This document shows, one piece after another, positions 26,840-35,120 of a stretch of 64,000 nt of DNA; within the stretch, counting starts at the first letter, position 1; each line of letters starts with the position of its first letter. The notes below the pieces were generated by a model. That model did not search any database. It had not been told where the DNA came from and saw only the letters and a program-made list of their open reading frames with translations. The translations under genes and the position numbers were made by a program. Source of the DNA: Bradyrhizobium nanningense. GTDB lineage: Bacteria; Pseudomonadota; Alphaproteobacteria; Rhizobiales; Xanthobacteraceae. The stretch is from NCBI RefSeq assembly GCF_004114535.1, contig NZ_LBJC01000023.1:186001-250000 (forward strand). The letters run 5' to 3'.

Positions 26840-27532
26840 CTAGCGAATGATGGCGATGCGCGCCTGCAGCCGGCGGACGCCGAAGGACGCGATACAGGAA
26901 ATGGTGAAGTAGACCACGGCTGCGAACAGGTACATTTCGACGAGGCGCCCATCGCGCTGTGCGACCTTGCTCGCGGCTCCGAGGAAGTCCGTGATCGACA
27001 AGACGTAGACCAGCGACGTGTCCTGGAACAGAACGATGGTCTGCGTGATCAGAACCGGCAGCATGTTGCGGAAGGCCTGCGGCAGCACGACGTAGCGCAT
27101 GGTCTGGGCGTAGGTCAGCCCCAGGGCGCTGGCTGCGGCCGGCTGGCCGCGCGAGATCGACTGGATGCCGGCGCGCATGATCTCGGAGAAATACGCGGCC
27201 TCGAACATGATGAAGGTAATGAGCGAGGATGCGAACGCGCCGACGCTGATGGGACGCGAGGCGCCGGTCAGCCATTGCCCGATATAGGGCACCAGGAAGT
27301 AGAACCAGAAGATGACCAGCACCAGCGGCAGCGAGCGCATGAAGTCGACATAGACGCCTGCGATCCGGCCAAGGATCTTGAAGCCGGAGAGCCGCATCAG
27401 GGCGAGCGCCGTGCCGAAGACGAGGCCGCCGAGGGCTGCGAGGCCGGTCAGCGTCAGCGTGAACGTCATGCCCTCGTAGAACAGATAAGGCAGCGCGCGG
27501 CGGATGACGTCGAAATCGAGATTACCGAACAT
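26840..27532 (-). CDS. gltK: Glutamate/aspartate ABC transporter permease (GltK)
   Basis: The 230-residue membrane protein belongs to the HisM/GltK permease family, with four to five predicted helices. The EAA loop that contacts the ATPase is seen as GQPAAASALGLT and the following QTMRYVVLPQA. The N-terminal TFTLTLTGLAALGG segment matches the family. It begins only three bases after the stop of the first permease gene, so translation is probably coupled. It forms a heterodimeric channel with GltJ. Confidence 0.94.
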   Translation of the reverse strand: MFGNLDFDVIRRALPYLFYEGMTFTLTLTGLAALGGLVFGTALALMRLSGFKILGRIAGVYVDFMRSLPLVLVIFWFYFLVPYIGQWLTGASRPISVGAFASSLITFIMFEAAYFSEIMRAGIQSISRGQPAAASALGLTYAQTMRYVVLPQAFRNMLPVLITQTIVLFQDTSLVYVLSITDFLGAASKVAQRDGRLVEMYLFAAVVYFTISCIASFGVRRLQARIAIIR

Positions 27533-27535
27533 CGC

Positions 27536-28267
27536 CTATTTCCCCGTGATGTAGCCGGGGATCGCGACCCAACGCTCGAGGAAGCGCATCGCGGTCACGA
27601 CGACGGCGTTGACGAGGAGGTAGAGGATGGTCGCGGCGGTGAAGGCCTCGAACACCTGGAACGAGAATTCCTGCATCGAGCGCGCCTGCCCGGTCAGCTC
27701 GAGCAGGCCGATGGTGATCGCGACCGCCGTATTCTTGATGGTGTTCAGGAACTCGGAGGTCAGCGGCGGCAGGATGATGCGGAACGCCATCGGCAGCAGA
27801 ACGTAGCGATAGCCCTGCGCGGTGGTCAGGCCCAGCGCCGTTGCGGCCATCTTCTGCCCGCGCGGCAGCGAGCCGATGCCGGCCTGCAGTTGCACGGCGA
27901 CGCGCGCCGACATGAAGAAACCAACGCCGATCGCCGCCGTCCAGAACGGCGCGTTGGGCAGCTGCTTCAGCCAGATGCCGGCGGCTTTTGGCAGCAATTC
28001 CGGCAGCACGAAGAACCACAGGAAGAGCTGCACCAGCAGCGGCATGTTGCGGAAGAATTCGACATAGGCAAAGCCGAACCAGTTCGCCCCCTTCGACGGC
28101 AGCGTGCGCATCACGCCGACGAGCGATCCGGTGATCAGCGCAATGATCCAGGCCAGCGCCGCGGTCTTGAGGGTCAGCACCAGGCCCGACAGCAGCATGT
28201 CGAGATAGGTGCCGGTCCCCATCGGGTTCGGCTGGAAAAAGATTCCCCAGTTCCAGTTGTAGTTCAC
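27536..28267 (-). CDS. gltJ: Glutamate/aspartate ABC transporter permease (GltJ)
   Basis: The 243-residue permease begins at a GTG and the short N-terminus NYNWNWGIFF is characteristic of GltJ, which starts with a similar NW-rich stretch. It has the family start LDMLLSGLVLTLKT, the FFRNMPLLVQLF segment and an EAA loop in GQKMAATALGLT. It follows gltI after 115 bases that hold a strong hairpin, the usual device to lower expression of the channel relative to the binding protein. Confidence 0.94.
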   Translation of the reverse strand: MNYNWNWGIFFQPNPMGTGTYLDMLLSGLVLTLKTAALAWIIALITGSLVGVMRTLPSKGANWFGFAYVEFFRNMPLLVQLFLWFFVLPELLPKAAGIWLKQLPNAPFWTAAIGVGFFMSARVAVQLQAGIGSLPRGQKMAATALGLTTAQGYRYVLLPMAFRIILPPLTSEFLNTIKNTAVAITIGLLELTGQARSMQEFSFQVFEAFTAATILYLLVNAVVVTAMRFLERWVAIPGYITGK

Positions 28268-28317
28268 GTGTCCCCCGCGCGAACGCGCCAGTCATGGTTG
28301 TCCCGGCGCCTATGCAA

Positions 28318-28354
28318 ATGTCCGGCCACCCCTGTGTCAAGAGTGGCCGGACAT
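28318..28354 (-). terminator. Intra-operon attenuating hairpin
   Basis: ATGTCCGGCCAC (28318-28329) and GTGGCCGGACAT (28343-28354) form a perfect 12-base stem with a 13-base loop between gltI and gltJ. Such stems protect the upstream message of the abundant binding protein or partly stop transcription. No U-tract follows, so partial attenuation is likelier than full stop. Confidence 0.7.
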
Positions 28355-28382
28355 GATCCCGATCGAAAGATCGAGGTTTTTC

Positions 28383-29294
28383 TTACTTATAGTCGTCCGG
28401 ATTCGGCGAGTCCGTCGGCTTGGCGAACTCGTTCTTCAGTTCGGGCGAGATCGGGGTGTTGAGGTTCAGTCCCTTCGGCGGGATCTTCTGCGTGAACCAC
28501 TTGTCGTAGATCTTCTGGGCCTCTCCGGAGGTGTAAAGCGCAGCGGTCGCGGCATCGACCACCTTCTTGAAGGCAGCGTCGTCCTTGCGCAGCATGATGC
28601 CGTAAGGCTCGGGCTTGGAGAAGGCGTCCTTGGAGATTACGTAGTCGCCCGGCGACTTCGAGCCGGCAACGAGGCTCGCGAGCAGGATGTCGTCCATGAC
28701 GAAGGCGACCGCGCGGTCGGTCTCAACCATCAGGAAGGCTTCGGCGTGATCCTTGGCGGGGATGATATTGGCGCCGAGGCTCTTCGCGACGTTGGCCTCG
28801 GTGAGCTGCTTGATGTTGGTGGTTCCCGCGGTCGAGACCACCGTCTTGCCCTTGAGATCATCGATCGACTTCAGGCCGCTGGACTTCTTGAAGACGTAGC
28901 GGCTGGCGGTCAGATAGTGGGTGTTGGTGAAGGCGACCTGCTTCTGGCGCTCGGCGTTGTTGGTGGTCGAGCCGCATTCCAAGTCGATGGTGCCGTTGGC
29001 CATCAGCGGGATGCGGGTCGCCGAGGTCACCGGATTGAGTTTGACCTCGAGTTTGTCGAGCTTGAGCTCCTTCTTCACGGCGTCGACGATCTTGTAGCAG
29101 ATGTCCATCGCGAACCCGATGGGCTTCTGGTTGTCGTCGAGATAGGAGAACGGGATCGAGGAATCGCGGAAGCCCAGCGTGATCGCGCCGGTGTCCTTGA
29201 TGTTCTTCAGCGTGCCGGTCAGCTCCTGGGCCCCGGCCTGGCTGACGGCGAAGGTCGCGGCGAGCGCGAGCCCAATGCTACGGAAATGTTTCAC
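28383..29294 (-). CDS. gltI: Glutamate/aspartate-binding periplasmic protein
   Basis: The 303-residue protein delivers glutamate or aspartate to the GltJKL complex. I place the start at the GTG at 29292-29294, which has AGGGGA eight bases before it and gives a clean signal peptide (KHFRSIGLALAATF, cleavage near AQA or AGA-Q). Downstream come the family-typical TGTLKNIKDTGAITLG start, RDSSIPFSYLDD, IDLECGSTTNN, and DDILLASLVAG segments. It is the first gene of the operon and probably the most expressed. An upstream ATG would add 15 residues that spoil the signal peptide. Confidence 0.93.
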   Translation of the reverse strand: MKHFRSIGLALAATFAVSQAGAQELTGTLKNIKDTGAITLGFRDSSIPFSYLDDNQKPIGFAMDICYKIVDAVKKELKLDKLEVKLNPVTSATRIPLMANGTIDLECGSTTNNAERQKQVAFTNTHYLTASRYVFKKSSGLKSIDDLKGKTVVSTAGTTNIKQLTEANVAKSLGANIIPAKDHAEAFLMVETDRAVAFVMDDILLASLVAGSKSPGDYVISKDAFSKPEPYGIMLRKDDAAFKKVVDAATAALYTSGEAQKIYDKWFTQKIPPKGLNLNTPISPELKNEFAKPTDSPNPDDYK

Positions 29295-29393
29295 TTTTTT
29301 GTCCCCTTTCAGGATGATGCGGGCGGGATGCAAGCACAAAACGGCTTGGATTAGAATGTGACTTTTGGCTGGATCGCGGCTCAGGTTAACGGC

Positions 29394-30791
29394 TCAACTG
29401 AGGGGTCTTGTTAGAGGCCTTGGCAACTGGCCGAGATCCCAGAACAGCCCGGCCATCACCGTCAAGGCTTCTTCCGTCAATGGCAGCAGAATGTGCTCAT
29501 TGGGCGCATGCTGGGAGCAGCCGGGATAGGAGTGCGGGACCCAGATCGTCGGCAGGCCCAGAATCTCGGAGAAGACGTCGTTGGGCAACGAGCCACCGAA
29601 ATTCGGCAGCACCGCCGGCGCCTTGCCGGTGGTCTCCTGCACCGAATCCGCCGCCCATTTGATCCACGGACTGTCGAAGTCTGTGCGCGATGCAGCAAAA
29701 CTCTGCGCCGCCCGCACCTCGACCATCGGAAAACCCTTTGCGACCAGATGCGCGCGGATGGCCTCGATCAGGCCCTCAATCTTCGTCCCGACCACGAAAC
29801 GCAGTTGCAGCACGGCATTAGCGTGGCCCGGAATGGCGTTGGCCGGCTTCTCGATATTGCCCGACGACATCGCCAGCACTTCCAGCGTATTCCAGGCGTA
29901 GAGCCGTTCGGCGGCCGAAAGACCCTCCTCGCCCCAGTTCTCCGCCAGCGCGGGCTCGTCTGCCCCCGGCGTCACCTGCACGTCGGCGAGATAGGAGCGG
30001 ATCTGGTTGGTGAGCCGCGGCGGCTTCAGCGCGTCGAGCTGGATGCGGCCGTGGCCATCGACCAGCGTCGAGATCGCATTGACCAGAATGGTCGCCGGAT
30101 TGGCCAGCACGCCGCCCCAATTGCCGGAATGGTGGCCGCCGTCGCGCAGGTTCACGTCCAGATGAATGCGGATGCCGCCGCGGCAGCCGAGGAACAACGT
30201 CGGACGGTCGGCGGACAGGCGCGGTCCATCGGAGGCCATGAACAGATCCGCCTTGAGCGCGTCGCGATTGAGGTCGCAGACCTTGCCGAGGTCGGGCGAG
30301 CCGATCTCCTCGCCCATCTCGACGATGAATTTGGCGTTGAAGCCGAGCTTGCCGCCGCGGGCATCGCGCACCGCGCGGAGTGCCGCCATGTTGATGCTGT
30401 GCTGACCCTTGTTGTCGGCGGTGCCGCGGCCGTAGAGCCGCGTGCTCGCAACCGTGGTGCGCCAGGGATCGCGGCCGTCGCGCCACTCACCTTCCATGCC
30501 GTCGACGACGTCGCCATGACCATAGACCAGCACGGTGGGTGCGGACGCGCTCTCGTGATGCTCGGCGAACAGGAACGGTGCCTTGCCGCTGGGGGATTCG
30601 ACGATGCGGCTGGTGAAGTCGAGCGCGGCGAAAGCCGGCTGCATCTCCTGTTCCAGATAGCCACGCAGCTCGGCGCCACGGGATGGGTTCTGGCTCTCGG
30701 TCTTGAAGGCGACGCGACGGTCGAGCTCGGCGAGGAATGCGCCGGACCTAAAATCCTCACGGGCGCGGGCGATGGCGTCGGCTCTGGTCAT
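29394..30791 (-). CDS. M20 family metallopeptidase
   Basis: The 465-residue cytosolic enzyme should be a dizinc dipeptidase, aminoacylase or amidase. Zinc-site motifs are complete: GHGDVVDG with the first His and the catalytic Asp, GRGTADNKG with the bridging Asp, EMGEEIGS with the general-base Glu-Glu pair, SDGPRL, and the late His in SQHAPNEH. The insert between GCRGG and the C-terminal half is the dimerisation domain. It lies upstream of gltI on the same strand with a 99-base gap, which could link peptide hydrolysis with amino-acid uptake. Substrate unknown. Confidence 0.9.
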   Translation of the reverse strand: MTRADAIARAREDFRSGAFLAELDRRVAFKTESQNPSRGAELRGYLEQEMQPAFAALDFTSRIVESPSGKAPFLFAEHHESASAPTVLVYGHGDVVDGMEGEWRDGRDPWRTTVASTRLYGRGTADNKGQHSINMAALRAVRDARGGKLGFNAKFIVEMGEEIGSPDLGKVCDLNRDALKADLFMASDGPRLSADRPTLFLGCRGGIRIHLDVNLRDGGHHSGNWGGVLANPATILVNAISTLVDGHGRIQLDALKPPRLTNQIRSYLADVQVTPGADEPALAENWGEEGLSAAERLYAWNTLEVLAMSSGNIEKPANAIPGHANAVLQLRFVVGTKIEGLIEAIRAHLVAKGFPMVEVRAAQSFAASRTDFDSPWIKWAADSVQETTGKAPAVLPNFGGSLPNDVFSEILGLPTIWVPHSYPGCSQHAPNEHILLPLTEEALTVMAGLFWDLGQLPRPLTRPLS

Positions 30792-31079
30792 GACTTGCTT
30801 TTCGGGACTTTGAGACGAAGGACCTTACCCGACACGGGTTGGCCTTCGAAAGTGGCAGGGAGTTGGATAGTTCTTGTACTTCTCTTGTAGTTCTCTTGGG
30901 ATTTCGTCCTTGCATCCTTGAGATTGGCTTGCCAGGCGCAGCAGCGCCGCTGATTTTGGCCTTGCCAAGCGCAAGCGATATGCAAGAACTTCGCCAAATA
31001 GGACACCCAGTCGGACGTCAAGTTCGGGCGCACGTCTACCATTCGAAGAGCGCTCAGTACAGAGCGCCAGGGGACCAGC
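30792..31079 (+). other. Divergent promoter region
   Basis: This 288-base gap is visibly less GC-rich than its surroundings. It separates the peptidase gene from a flavin monooxygenase gene. A hairpin GCGCTC/GAGCGC with a six-base loop is at 31050-31067, just before the AGGGGA ribosome-binding site of the monooxygenase gene. No gene is credible within it. Confidence 0.5.
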
Positions 31080-32459
31080 ATGGCCAAAGAGATCAGGCTC
31101 AACGCCTTTGCGATGAATTGCGTCGCACACCAATCACCGGGCCTGTGGACCCATCCGCGCGACCGCACCGCTGAATATAATCGCCTGCCCTACTGGATCG
31201 ATCTCGCCAAGACGCTGGAGCGCGGCCGTTTCGACGGGCTGTTCCTGGCCGACGTGCTCGGGGTCTACGACGTCTATGGCAACAGCCCTGACGCAGCCTT
31301 GCGCAACGCAGCACAGACGCCGTCGAACGAGCCGCTGCTATTGCTCTCGGCGATGGCCGCAGTGACGCAAAATCTCGGCTTCGGTGTCACCAGCAATTTG
31401 TCCTTCGAGCCGCCCTATCCGTTCGCGCGACGGATGTCGACGCTCGATCACCTCACCGAGGGACGGATCGGCTGGAACGTCGTCACCGGCTATCTCGACA
31501 GCGCCGCGCGTGGCGCCGGCAAGGACAAGCAGACCGGCCACGACGACCGCTACGACATCGCCGACGAATATATGGAGGTCGTCTACAAGCTGTGGGAAGG
31601 CAGCTGGGAAGATGACGCCGTGCTGCGCGACCGGGCACGAGGCATCTTCACCGATCCCAGCAAGGTTCATCGCGTCAATCATGAAGGCACGAACTACCGC
31701 ATCAACAACACCATCCATCTCAGCGAGCCCTCGCCCCAGCGCACGCCTGTGCTGTACCAGGCCGGCACCTCGCCGCGCGGCCGGCAGTTCGCGGCCAAGC
31801 ATGCCGAATGCGTGTTCATGTCCGGACCATCAGCCAAGATCATCGCGCCGCGCGTGGCGGCGATCCGCCAGGAGGCCGCCGCACTCGGCCGCAACCCGGC
31901 GGAGATCCTGATGTTCAACATGATGACGATCATCCTCGGCAACACCGAGGCCGAAGCGGCGGCGAAATACGCCGACTACCGCTCGCACATCAATCCGGAA
32001 GGCGCGCTCGCGCTGATGTCGGGATGGACCGGCATCGATTTCTCCGGCTACGAGCTCGACCAGCAAGTGCGTCACGTCCAGAACGATGCCGGGCGCAGCG
32101 CGCTCGACAACGTCACGCGGGGCGATCCGGACCGCGTCTGGACCGTGCGCGACGTCATCGAGCATGTCGGGATCGGCGGCGCCGGCCCGGTCGTGGTCGG
32201 CACGCCCGAAAGCGTCGCTGACAAGATCGAGGACTGGTTCGAGAAGACCGACGTCGACGGCCTCAACGTCGCGTTCGCGATCTCGCCCGGCGATTTCGAG
32301 GACATCGCCGACATGCTGGTGCCGGAGCTGACCAAGCGCGGGCGCTATAAGTCGGAATATGCCAAGGGCACGCTGCGGGAGAAGCTGTTCGGCGGTGGCC
32401 GGGCAAGGCTCGACGCGCCACATCCGGCGGCCGGGTATCGCGTGGGGAGGGAGGGGTAG
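31080..32459 (+). CDS. NtaA/SnaA/DszA-type flavin-dependent monooxygenase (second)
   Basis: The 459-residue protein is a paralogue of the enzyme at 14144-15511 and belongs to the same FMNH2-dependent family. Features are the start EIRLNAFAMNCVAHQSPG, the FLADVLGVYD active-site segment (about 53-62), RIGWNVVTGYLDSAARG (about 127-143), YDIADEYMEVVYKLW, and YQAGTSPRGRQFA. The gene stands alone, preceded by AGGGGA, and is followed by a long inverted repeat. Such enzymes attack nitrilotriacetate, sulfones, alkanes or pesticide-like amines; the substrate here is unknown. Confidence 0.9.
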   Translation: MAKEIRLNAFAMNCVAHQSPGLWTHPRDRTAEYNRLPYWIDLAKTLERGRFDGLFLADVLGVYDVYGNSPDAALRNAAQTPSNEPLLLLSAMAAVTQNLGFGVTSNLSFEPPYPFARRMSTLDHLTEGRIGWNVVTGYLDSAARGAGKDKQTGHDDRYDIADEYMEVVYKLWEGSWEDDAVLRDRARGIFTDPSKVHRVNHEGTNYRINNTIHLSEPSPQRTPVLYQAGTSPRGRQFAAKHAECVFMSGPSAKIIAPRVAAIRQEAAALGRNPAEILMFNMMTIILGNTEAEAAAKYADYRSHINPEGALALMSGWTGIDFSGYELDQQVRHVQNDAGRSALDNVTRGDPDRVWTVRDVIEHVGIGGAGPVVVGTPESVADKIEDWFEKTDVDGLNVAFAISPGDFEDIADMLVPELTKRGRYKSEYAKGTLREKLFGGGRARLDAPHPAAGYRVGREG

Positions 32460-32478
32460 TAGCGCGCCACACCTTCGG

Positions 32479-32607
32479 TGTCGTCCCGGCGAACGCCGGG
32501 ACCCATAACCCCAGGGAGCAGTTTGGCGAAGGCTGGTCGTTCGGGATTAGCACCATCCACGATCGATAGATCACGCGGTATGGGTCCCGGCGTTCGCTGG
32601 GACGACA
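32479..32607. repeat. Inverted repeat with 29-base arms
   Basis: The arms at 32479-32507 and 32579-32607 pair over 29 bases with a single mismatch, and each arm holds a smaller GGCGAACGCC-type hairpin. It lies between the converging monooxygenase and ThDP-enzyme genes and may end both transcripts. Confidence 0.85.
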
Positions 32608-32612
32608 GGGGG

Positions 32613-34274
32613 CTACACCTTCCCGTCCACCATCACCTCGATCAGCTTGGTGCCGGGCCGATTGAACGCCGACGCCAGCGTCGCCTTCAGCTCGCGGGGG
32701 TCGCTGATCCTGATCGCCTCGCAGCCCAGCGCCTTCGCGACGCCGGCAAAATCCACGGGGGGATCGACGAAGTCCATGCCAACGTAATTGTCGTCGCCGT
32801 GGAAGGCGAGCAGGCGCTGCTTGATGATGCGGTAACCGCCATTGTTGGCGATGACGACGTTGAGCGGCAGCTTGTGATGCGCCGCCGTCCACAGCGACTG
32901 GATCGAATACATCGCGCTGCCATCGCCCGAGAAGCAGACGACCGGACGATCCGGATTGGCGATGCTGGCGCCGACGGAGGCCGGCAGGCCCCAGCCGATG
33001 CCGCCGGAAGCAAGGCCGTGATAGCCATAGCGGTCACGATGCGGCCGCAGCGCCGTGATCTGGCGGCTGGAGGTGAGGCCTTCGTCGATCAGGATGGCGC
33101 TGTCGGGCATCGCCTCGATCATCTGCAGCACCAAAAAGTCCGGATCGATCGGCGCGCGGCCTGCGCTCTTGCCGATCTGCTCGACCAGCGCCGCGCGGCG
33201 TGCGGTCCAGTTCTTCGGCGCGAGCTCGGCGAGGCGTTGCCTCGCGCGGCCCGCGAGCGTCGGGCCGCCCATCTCCTTCAGCACCGGGATCAGCGCGCGC
33301 AGCGTTTCCTTCAGATCCGCCTTCAGCGCGATCTCGGCGCCGTAATTCTTGGCGATCTCCCAATCGACGAGACCGATCTGCACGATGCCGAGTCCATCCG
33401 GCAGCGCATCGATCTCGCTATAGACCGACATCCGCAAGGGATCGCCGCCGAGCGCAATCAAGAGGTCATAGGGCGCCAGCATATCGCGCGCGACCTTCTG
33501 CACGCGCGCCAGTGTGCCGACGAAGCTCGGGCTCTCCGAGAGGAAGTGCGATCCATACGGCGTCGAAGACTGGTAAGCGGCCGCACCGAGCAGCTCGGCG
33601 AGCTCGGCGGCTTCCCTCAGTGCGTCGCTCTTCACCACCTCGTCCATGGTCACAATGGCAGGGCGCTCCGCCCTGAGGAGCCGCGCGGCAAAAACCTTCA
33701 AGGCTTCGTCCGACGGTTTCACGCGAGCGTCGATGCGGGTGGAGCGGCCGAGGTCGATTCCGGCCTCGCTGTTCAGGATGTCGCCGGGCAGCGAAATGAA
33801 CACCGGCCCGGTCGGCGGCGTGGTCGCGACCTTGGCGGCGCGGCGCACGATGCGCGGCAAATCCTCAAGCCGCGTCACCTCGACCGCCCATTTCACCAGC
33901 GGCTCGGCCATGCGCACGAGCGGCCCATACAGCACCGGCTCCATCAGCCCGTGGCCCTGTTCCTGCTGGCCGGCCGTCAGGATCATCGGCGTGCCCGTGA
34001 ACTGGGCGTTGTAGAGCGAGCCCATGGCGTTGCCGAGGCCGGGCGCGACGTGGACGTTGCAGGCGACGAGCTTGCCGGAGGCGCGGCTATAACCGTCGGC
34101 GATCGCGACCACCAGGCTCTCCTGCATCGCCATCACGTAGGTGAGGTCAGGATGGTCTTTCAGCGCATGCATGATCGGCAGCTCGGTGGTGCCGGGATTG
34201 CCGAACAGATGCGTGATGCCCTCGTCCTTGAGCAGCGCAAGAAAGGCGGAGCGGCCGGTGATCTTGTTCTTCAT
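32613..34274 (-). CDS. ThDP-dependent enzyme, benzoylformate decarboxylase-like
   Basis: The 553-residue enzyme is a thiamine-diphosphate decarboxylase or ligase. The ATG at 34272-34274 has GGAGG just upstream. Homology to benzoylformate decarboxylase is clear: FGNPGTTELP at 24-33, the cofactor-activating Glu52 in QESLVV, His75 in NVHVAPGLGNAMG, the ASGGIGWGLPA segment and the GDGSAMYSIQ to NNGGYR ThDP motif. However, the active-site Ser26 of that enzyme is Thr29 here and His281 appears to be Ser in the LRMSVY segment, so the substrate may differ. An aldehyde dehydrogenase gene lies 2.2 kb upstream on the same strand. Confidence 0.85.
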   Translation of the reverse strand: MKNKITGRSAFLALLKDEGITHLFGNPGTTELPIMHALKDHPDLTYVMAMQESLVVAIADGYSRASGKLVACNVHVAPGLGNAMGSLYNAQFTGTPMILTAGQQEQGHGLMEPVLYGPLVRMAEPLVKWAVEVTRLEDLPRIVRRAAKVATTPPTGPVFISLPGDILNSEAGIDLGRSTRIDARVKPSDEALKVFAARLLRAERPAIVTMDEVVKSDALREAAELAELLGAAAYQSSTPYGSHFLSESPSFVGTLARVQKVARDMLAPYDLLIALGGDPLRMSVYSEIDALPDGLGIVQIGLVDWEIAKNYGAEIALKADLKETLRALIPVLKEMGGPTLAGRARQRLAELAPKNWTARRAALVEQIGKSAGRAPIDPDFLVLQMIEAMPDSAILIDEGLTSSRQITALRPHRDRYGYHGLASGGIGWGLPASVGASIANPDRPVVCFSGDGSAMYSIQSLWTAAHHKLPLNVVIANNGGYRIIKQRLLAFHGDDNYVGMDFVDPPVDFAGVAKALGCEAIRISDPRELKATLASAFNRPGTKLIEVMVDGKV

Positions 34275-34379
34275 CTTTCCTCCAGGAGCGGACGTTGCCG
34301 CAAGGACTGAAGGCATGATGGCCGAAGTCGAAGGGAGCGCGCAAGGAAGCGCGGTCATGGCTGCGTTGCGTGTGACGGT

Positions 34380-34515
34380 CTCGTGTCCCGGACGCGGCGC
34401 AACGTGCAACGTTGCGACGCAGAGCCGGGACCTAGAATCCGCACCGAGCTCGCTGACGCATGGGCCCCGGCTCGGCAGTGCGGCACTTCGCGCCGCGCTG
34501 CGTCCGGGGCACGAG
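34380..34515. repeat. Palindromic intergenic repeat
   Basis: CTCGTGTCCCGGACGC (34380-34395) pairs with GCGTCCGGGGCACGAG (34500-34515) with one mismatch; a CAACGTGCAACGTTG patch and GGCCCCGG-rich hairpins lie inside. It occupies the gap before the ThDP enzyme gene. Confidence 0.7.
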
Positions 34516-34531
34516 CGGAGCAAATGGCGGG

Positions 34532-35035
34532 CTAGATTTCCTCCCGCCCCAGCTCGAACGGGTCCTCGCCGCCCGCGCGCTTCTTCCTTTTCGAGCGCTG
34601 CCAGACCACGCCGGGAAAGCCCTTCAGCGGCACCAGCGGCTCGCCGATATAGGCCCATTCCTGCAGCTCTTCGATCGCGATGTGGTAGAGCGGCTGCCGG
34701 CCGGTGCGTTCCCGAAACAGCGCGCGGGGGATGTTGACCATATGGGGCCCGCGCGGACGCTCATAGGCGATCGGCGTGCCGCAATGCGAGCAGAAGCTGC
34801 GCGCGGTCTTGGTCGCCTTGTCCTCATAGCGCGTGAGCGCGGTCTTGCCGGAGGTGATGCGGAAGCGCTTCTTCCAGCTTCCAACGTAGGTGGCGTAGGC
34901 CGCGCCATGGGCGCGGCGACTGGCCGCGGAGTGATCATGCCAGGCCCAGCGCGCGGGGACGTCGATCTCGAAGGTGACCTTGCCGCAGAGGCATTGGCCG
35001 GCGGCGATCCCTGCGGCGGCGGCGGCTTTGGCCAT
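34532..35035 (-). CDS. GFA-like protein with altered zinc site
   Basis: The 167-residue protein has the Mss4-like fold of glutathione-dependent formaldehyde-activating enzymes. The structural zinc cysteines are kept: CLCGKVTF near the N-terminus and FCSHCGTP near residue 105. The catalytic cluster that normally reads CHCSxCR is replaced by HDHSAASR, removing the three zinc-binding cysteines. The start at the ATG of MAKAAAAA is chosen because the longer frame begins inside a palindromic repeat. It may bind a metal through histidines or be a binding protein; formaldehyde chemistry is not supported. Confidence 0.8.
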   Translation of the reverse strand: MAKAAAAAGIAAGQCLCGKVTFEIDVPARWAWHDHSAASRRAHGAAYATYVGSWKKRFRITSGKTALTRYEDKATKTARSFCSHCGTPIAYERPRGPHMVNIPRALFRERTGRQPLYHIAIEELQEWAYIGEPLVPLKGFPGVVWQRSKRKKRAGGEDPFELGREEI

Positions 35036-35049
35036 TGGTGTCTCTCCGT

Positions 35050-35079
35050 CGTCATTGCTTCGCTGCGCTCGCAATGACG
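35050..35079. repeat. Short palindromic repeat (CGTCATTGC family)
   Basis: CGTCATTGC at 35050-35058 and GCAATGACG at 35071-35079 flank an inner CTTCGCTGCGCTC hairpin. It lies just upstream of the GFA-like gene and is a short, highly conserved-looking member of the dispersed repeats. Confidence 0.75.
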
Positions 35080-35120
35080 GAGTTTGAGATGGCCGGCGGA
35101 GCGACACAAGAGTCCCGTAG

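Noticed and set aside
26810..28462. 550-codon plus-strand open frame across gltJ and gltK
   Set aside because: Antisense to well-supported permease genes, with biased composition rich in R, Q, D and H.
30788..31168. 126-codon minus-strand open frame in the promoter gap before the second monooxygenase
   Set aside because: It overlaps the start of the peptidase gene and the monooxygenase promoter and has no family resemblance; the lower GC content alone does not make it a gene.
13072..32459. Possible bioluminescence or alkane-sulfonate genes from the luciferase-like monooxygenases
   Set aside because: Both belong to the NtaA/DszA branch; there is no luxB-like partner, no SsuD motif set and no flavin reductase or sulfonate transporter nearby.
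34261..34658. Longer N-terminus (128 extra residues) for the ThDP enzyme
   Set aside because: The extra stretch reads through a palindromic repeat and has no homology, while the internal ATG has a GGAGG site and starts at the conserved fold.
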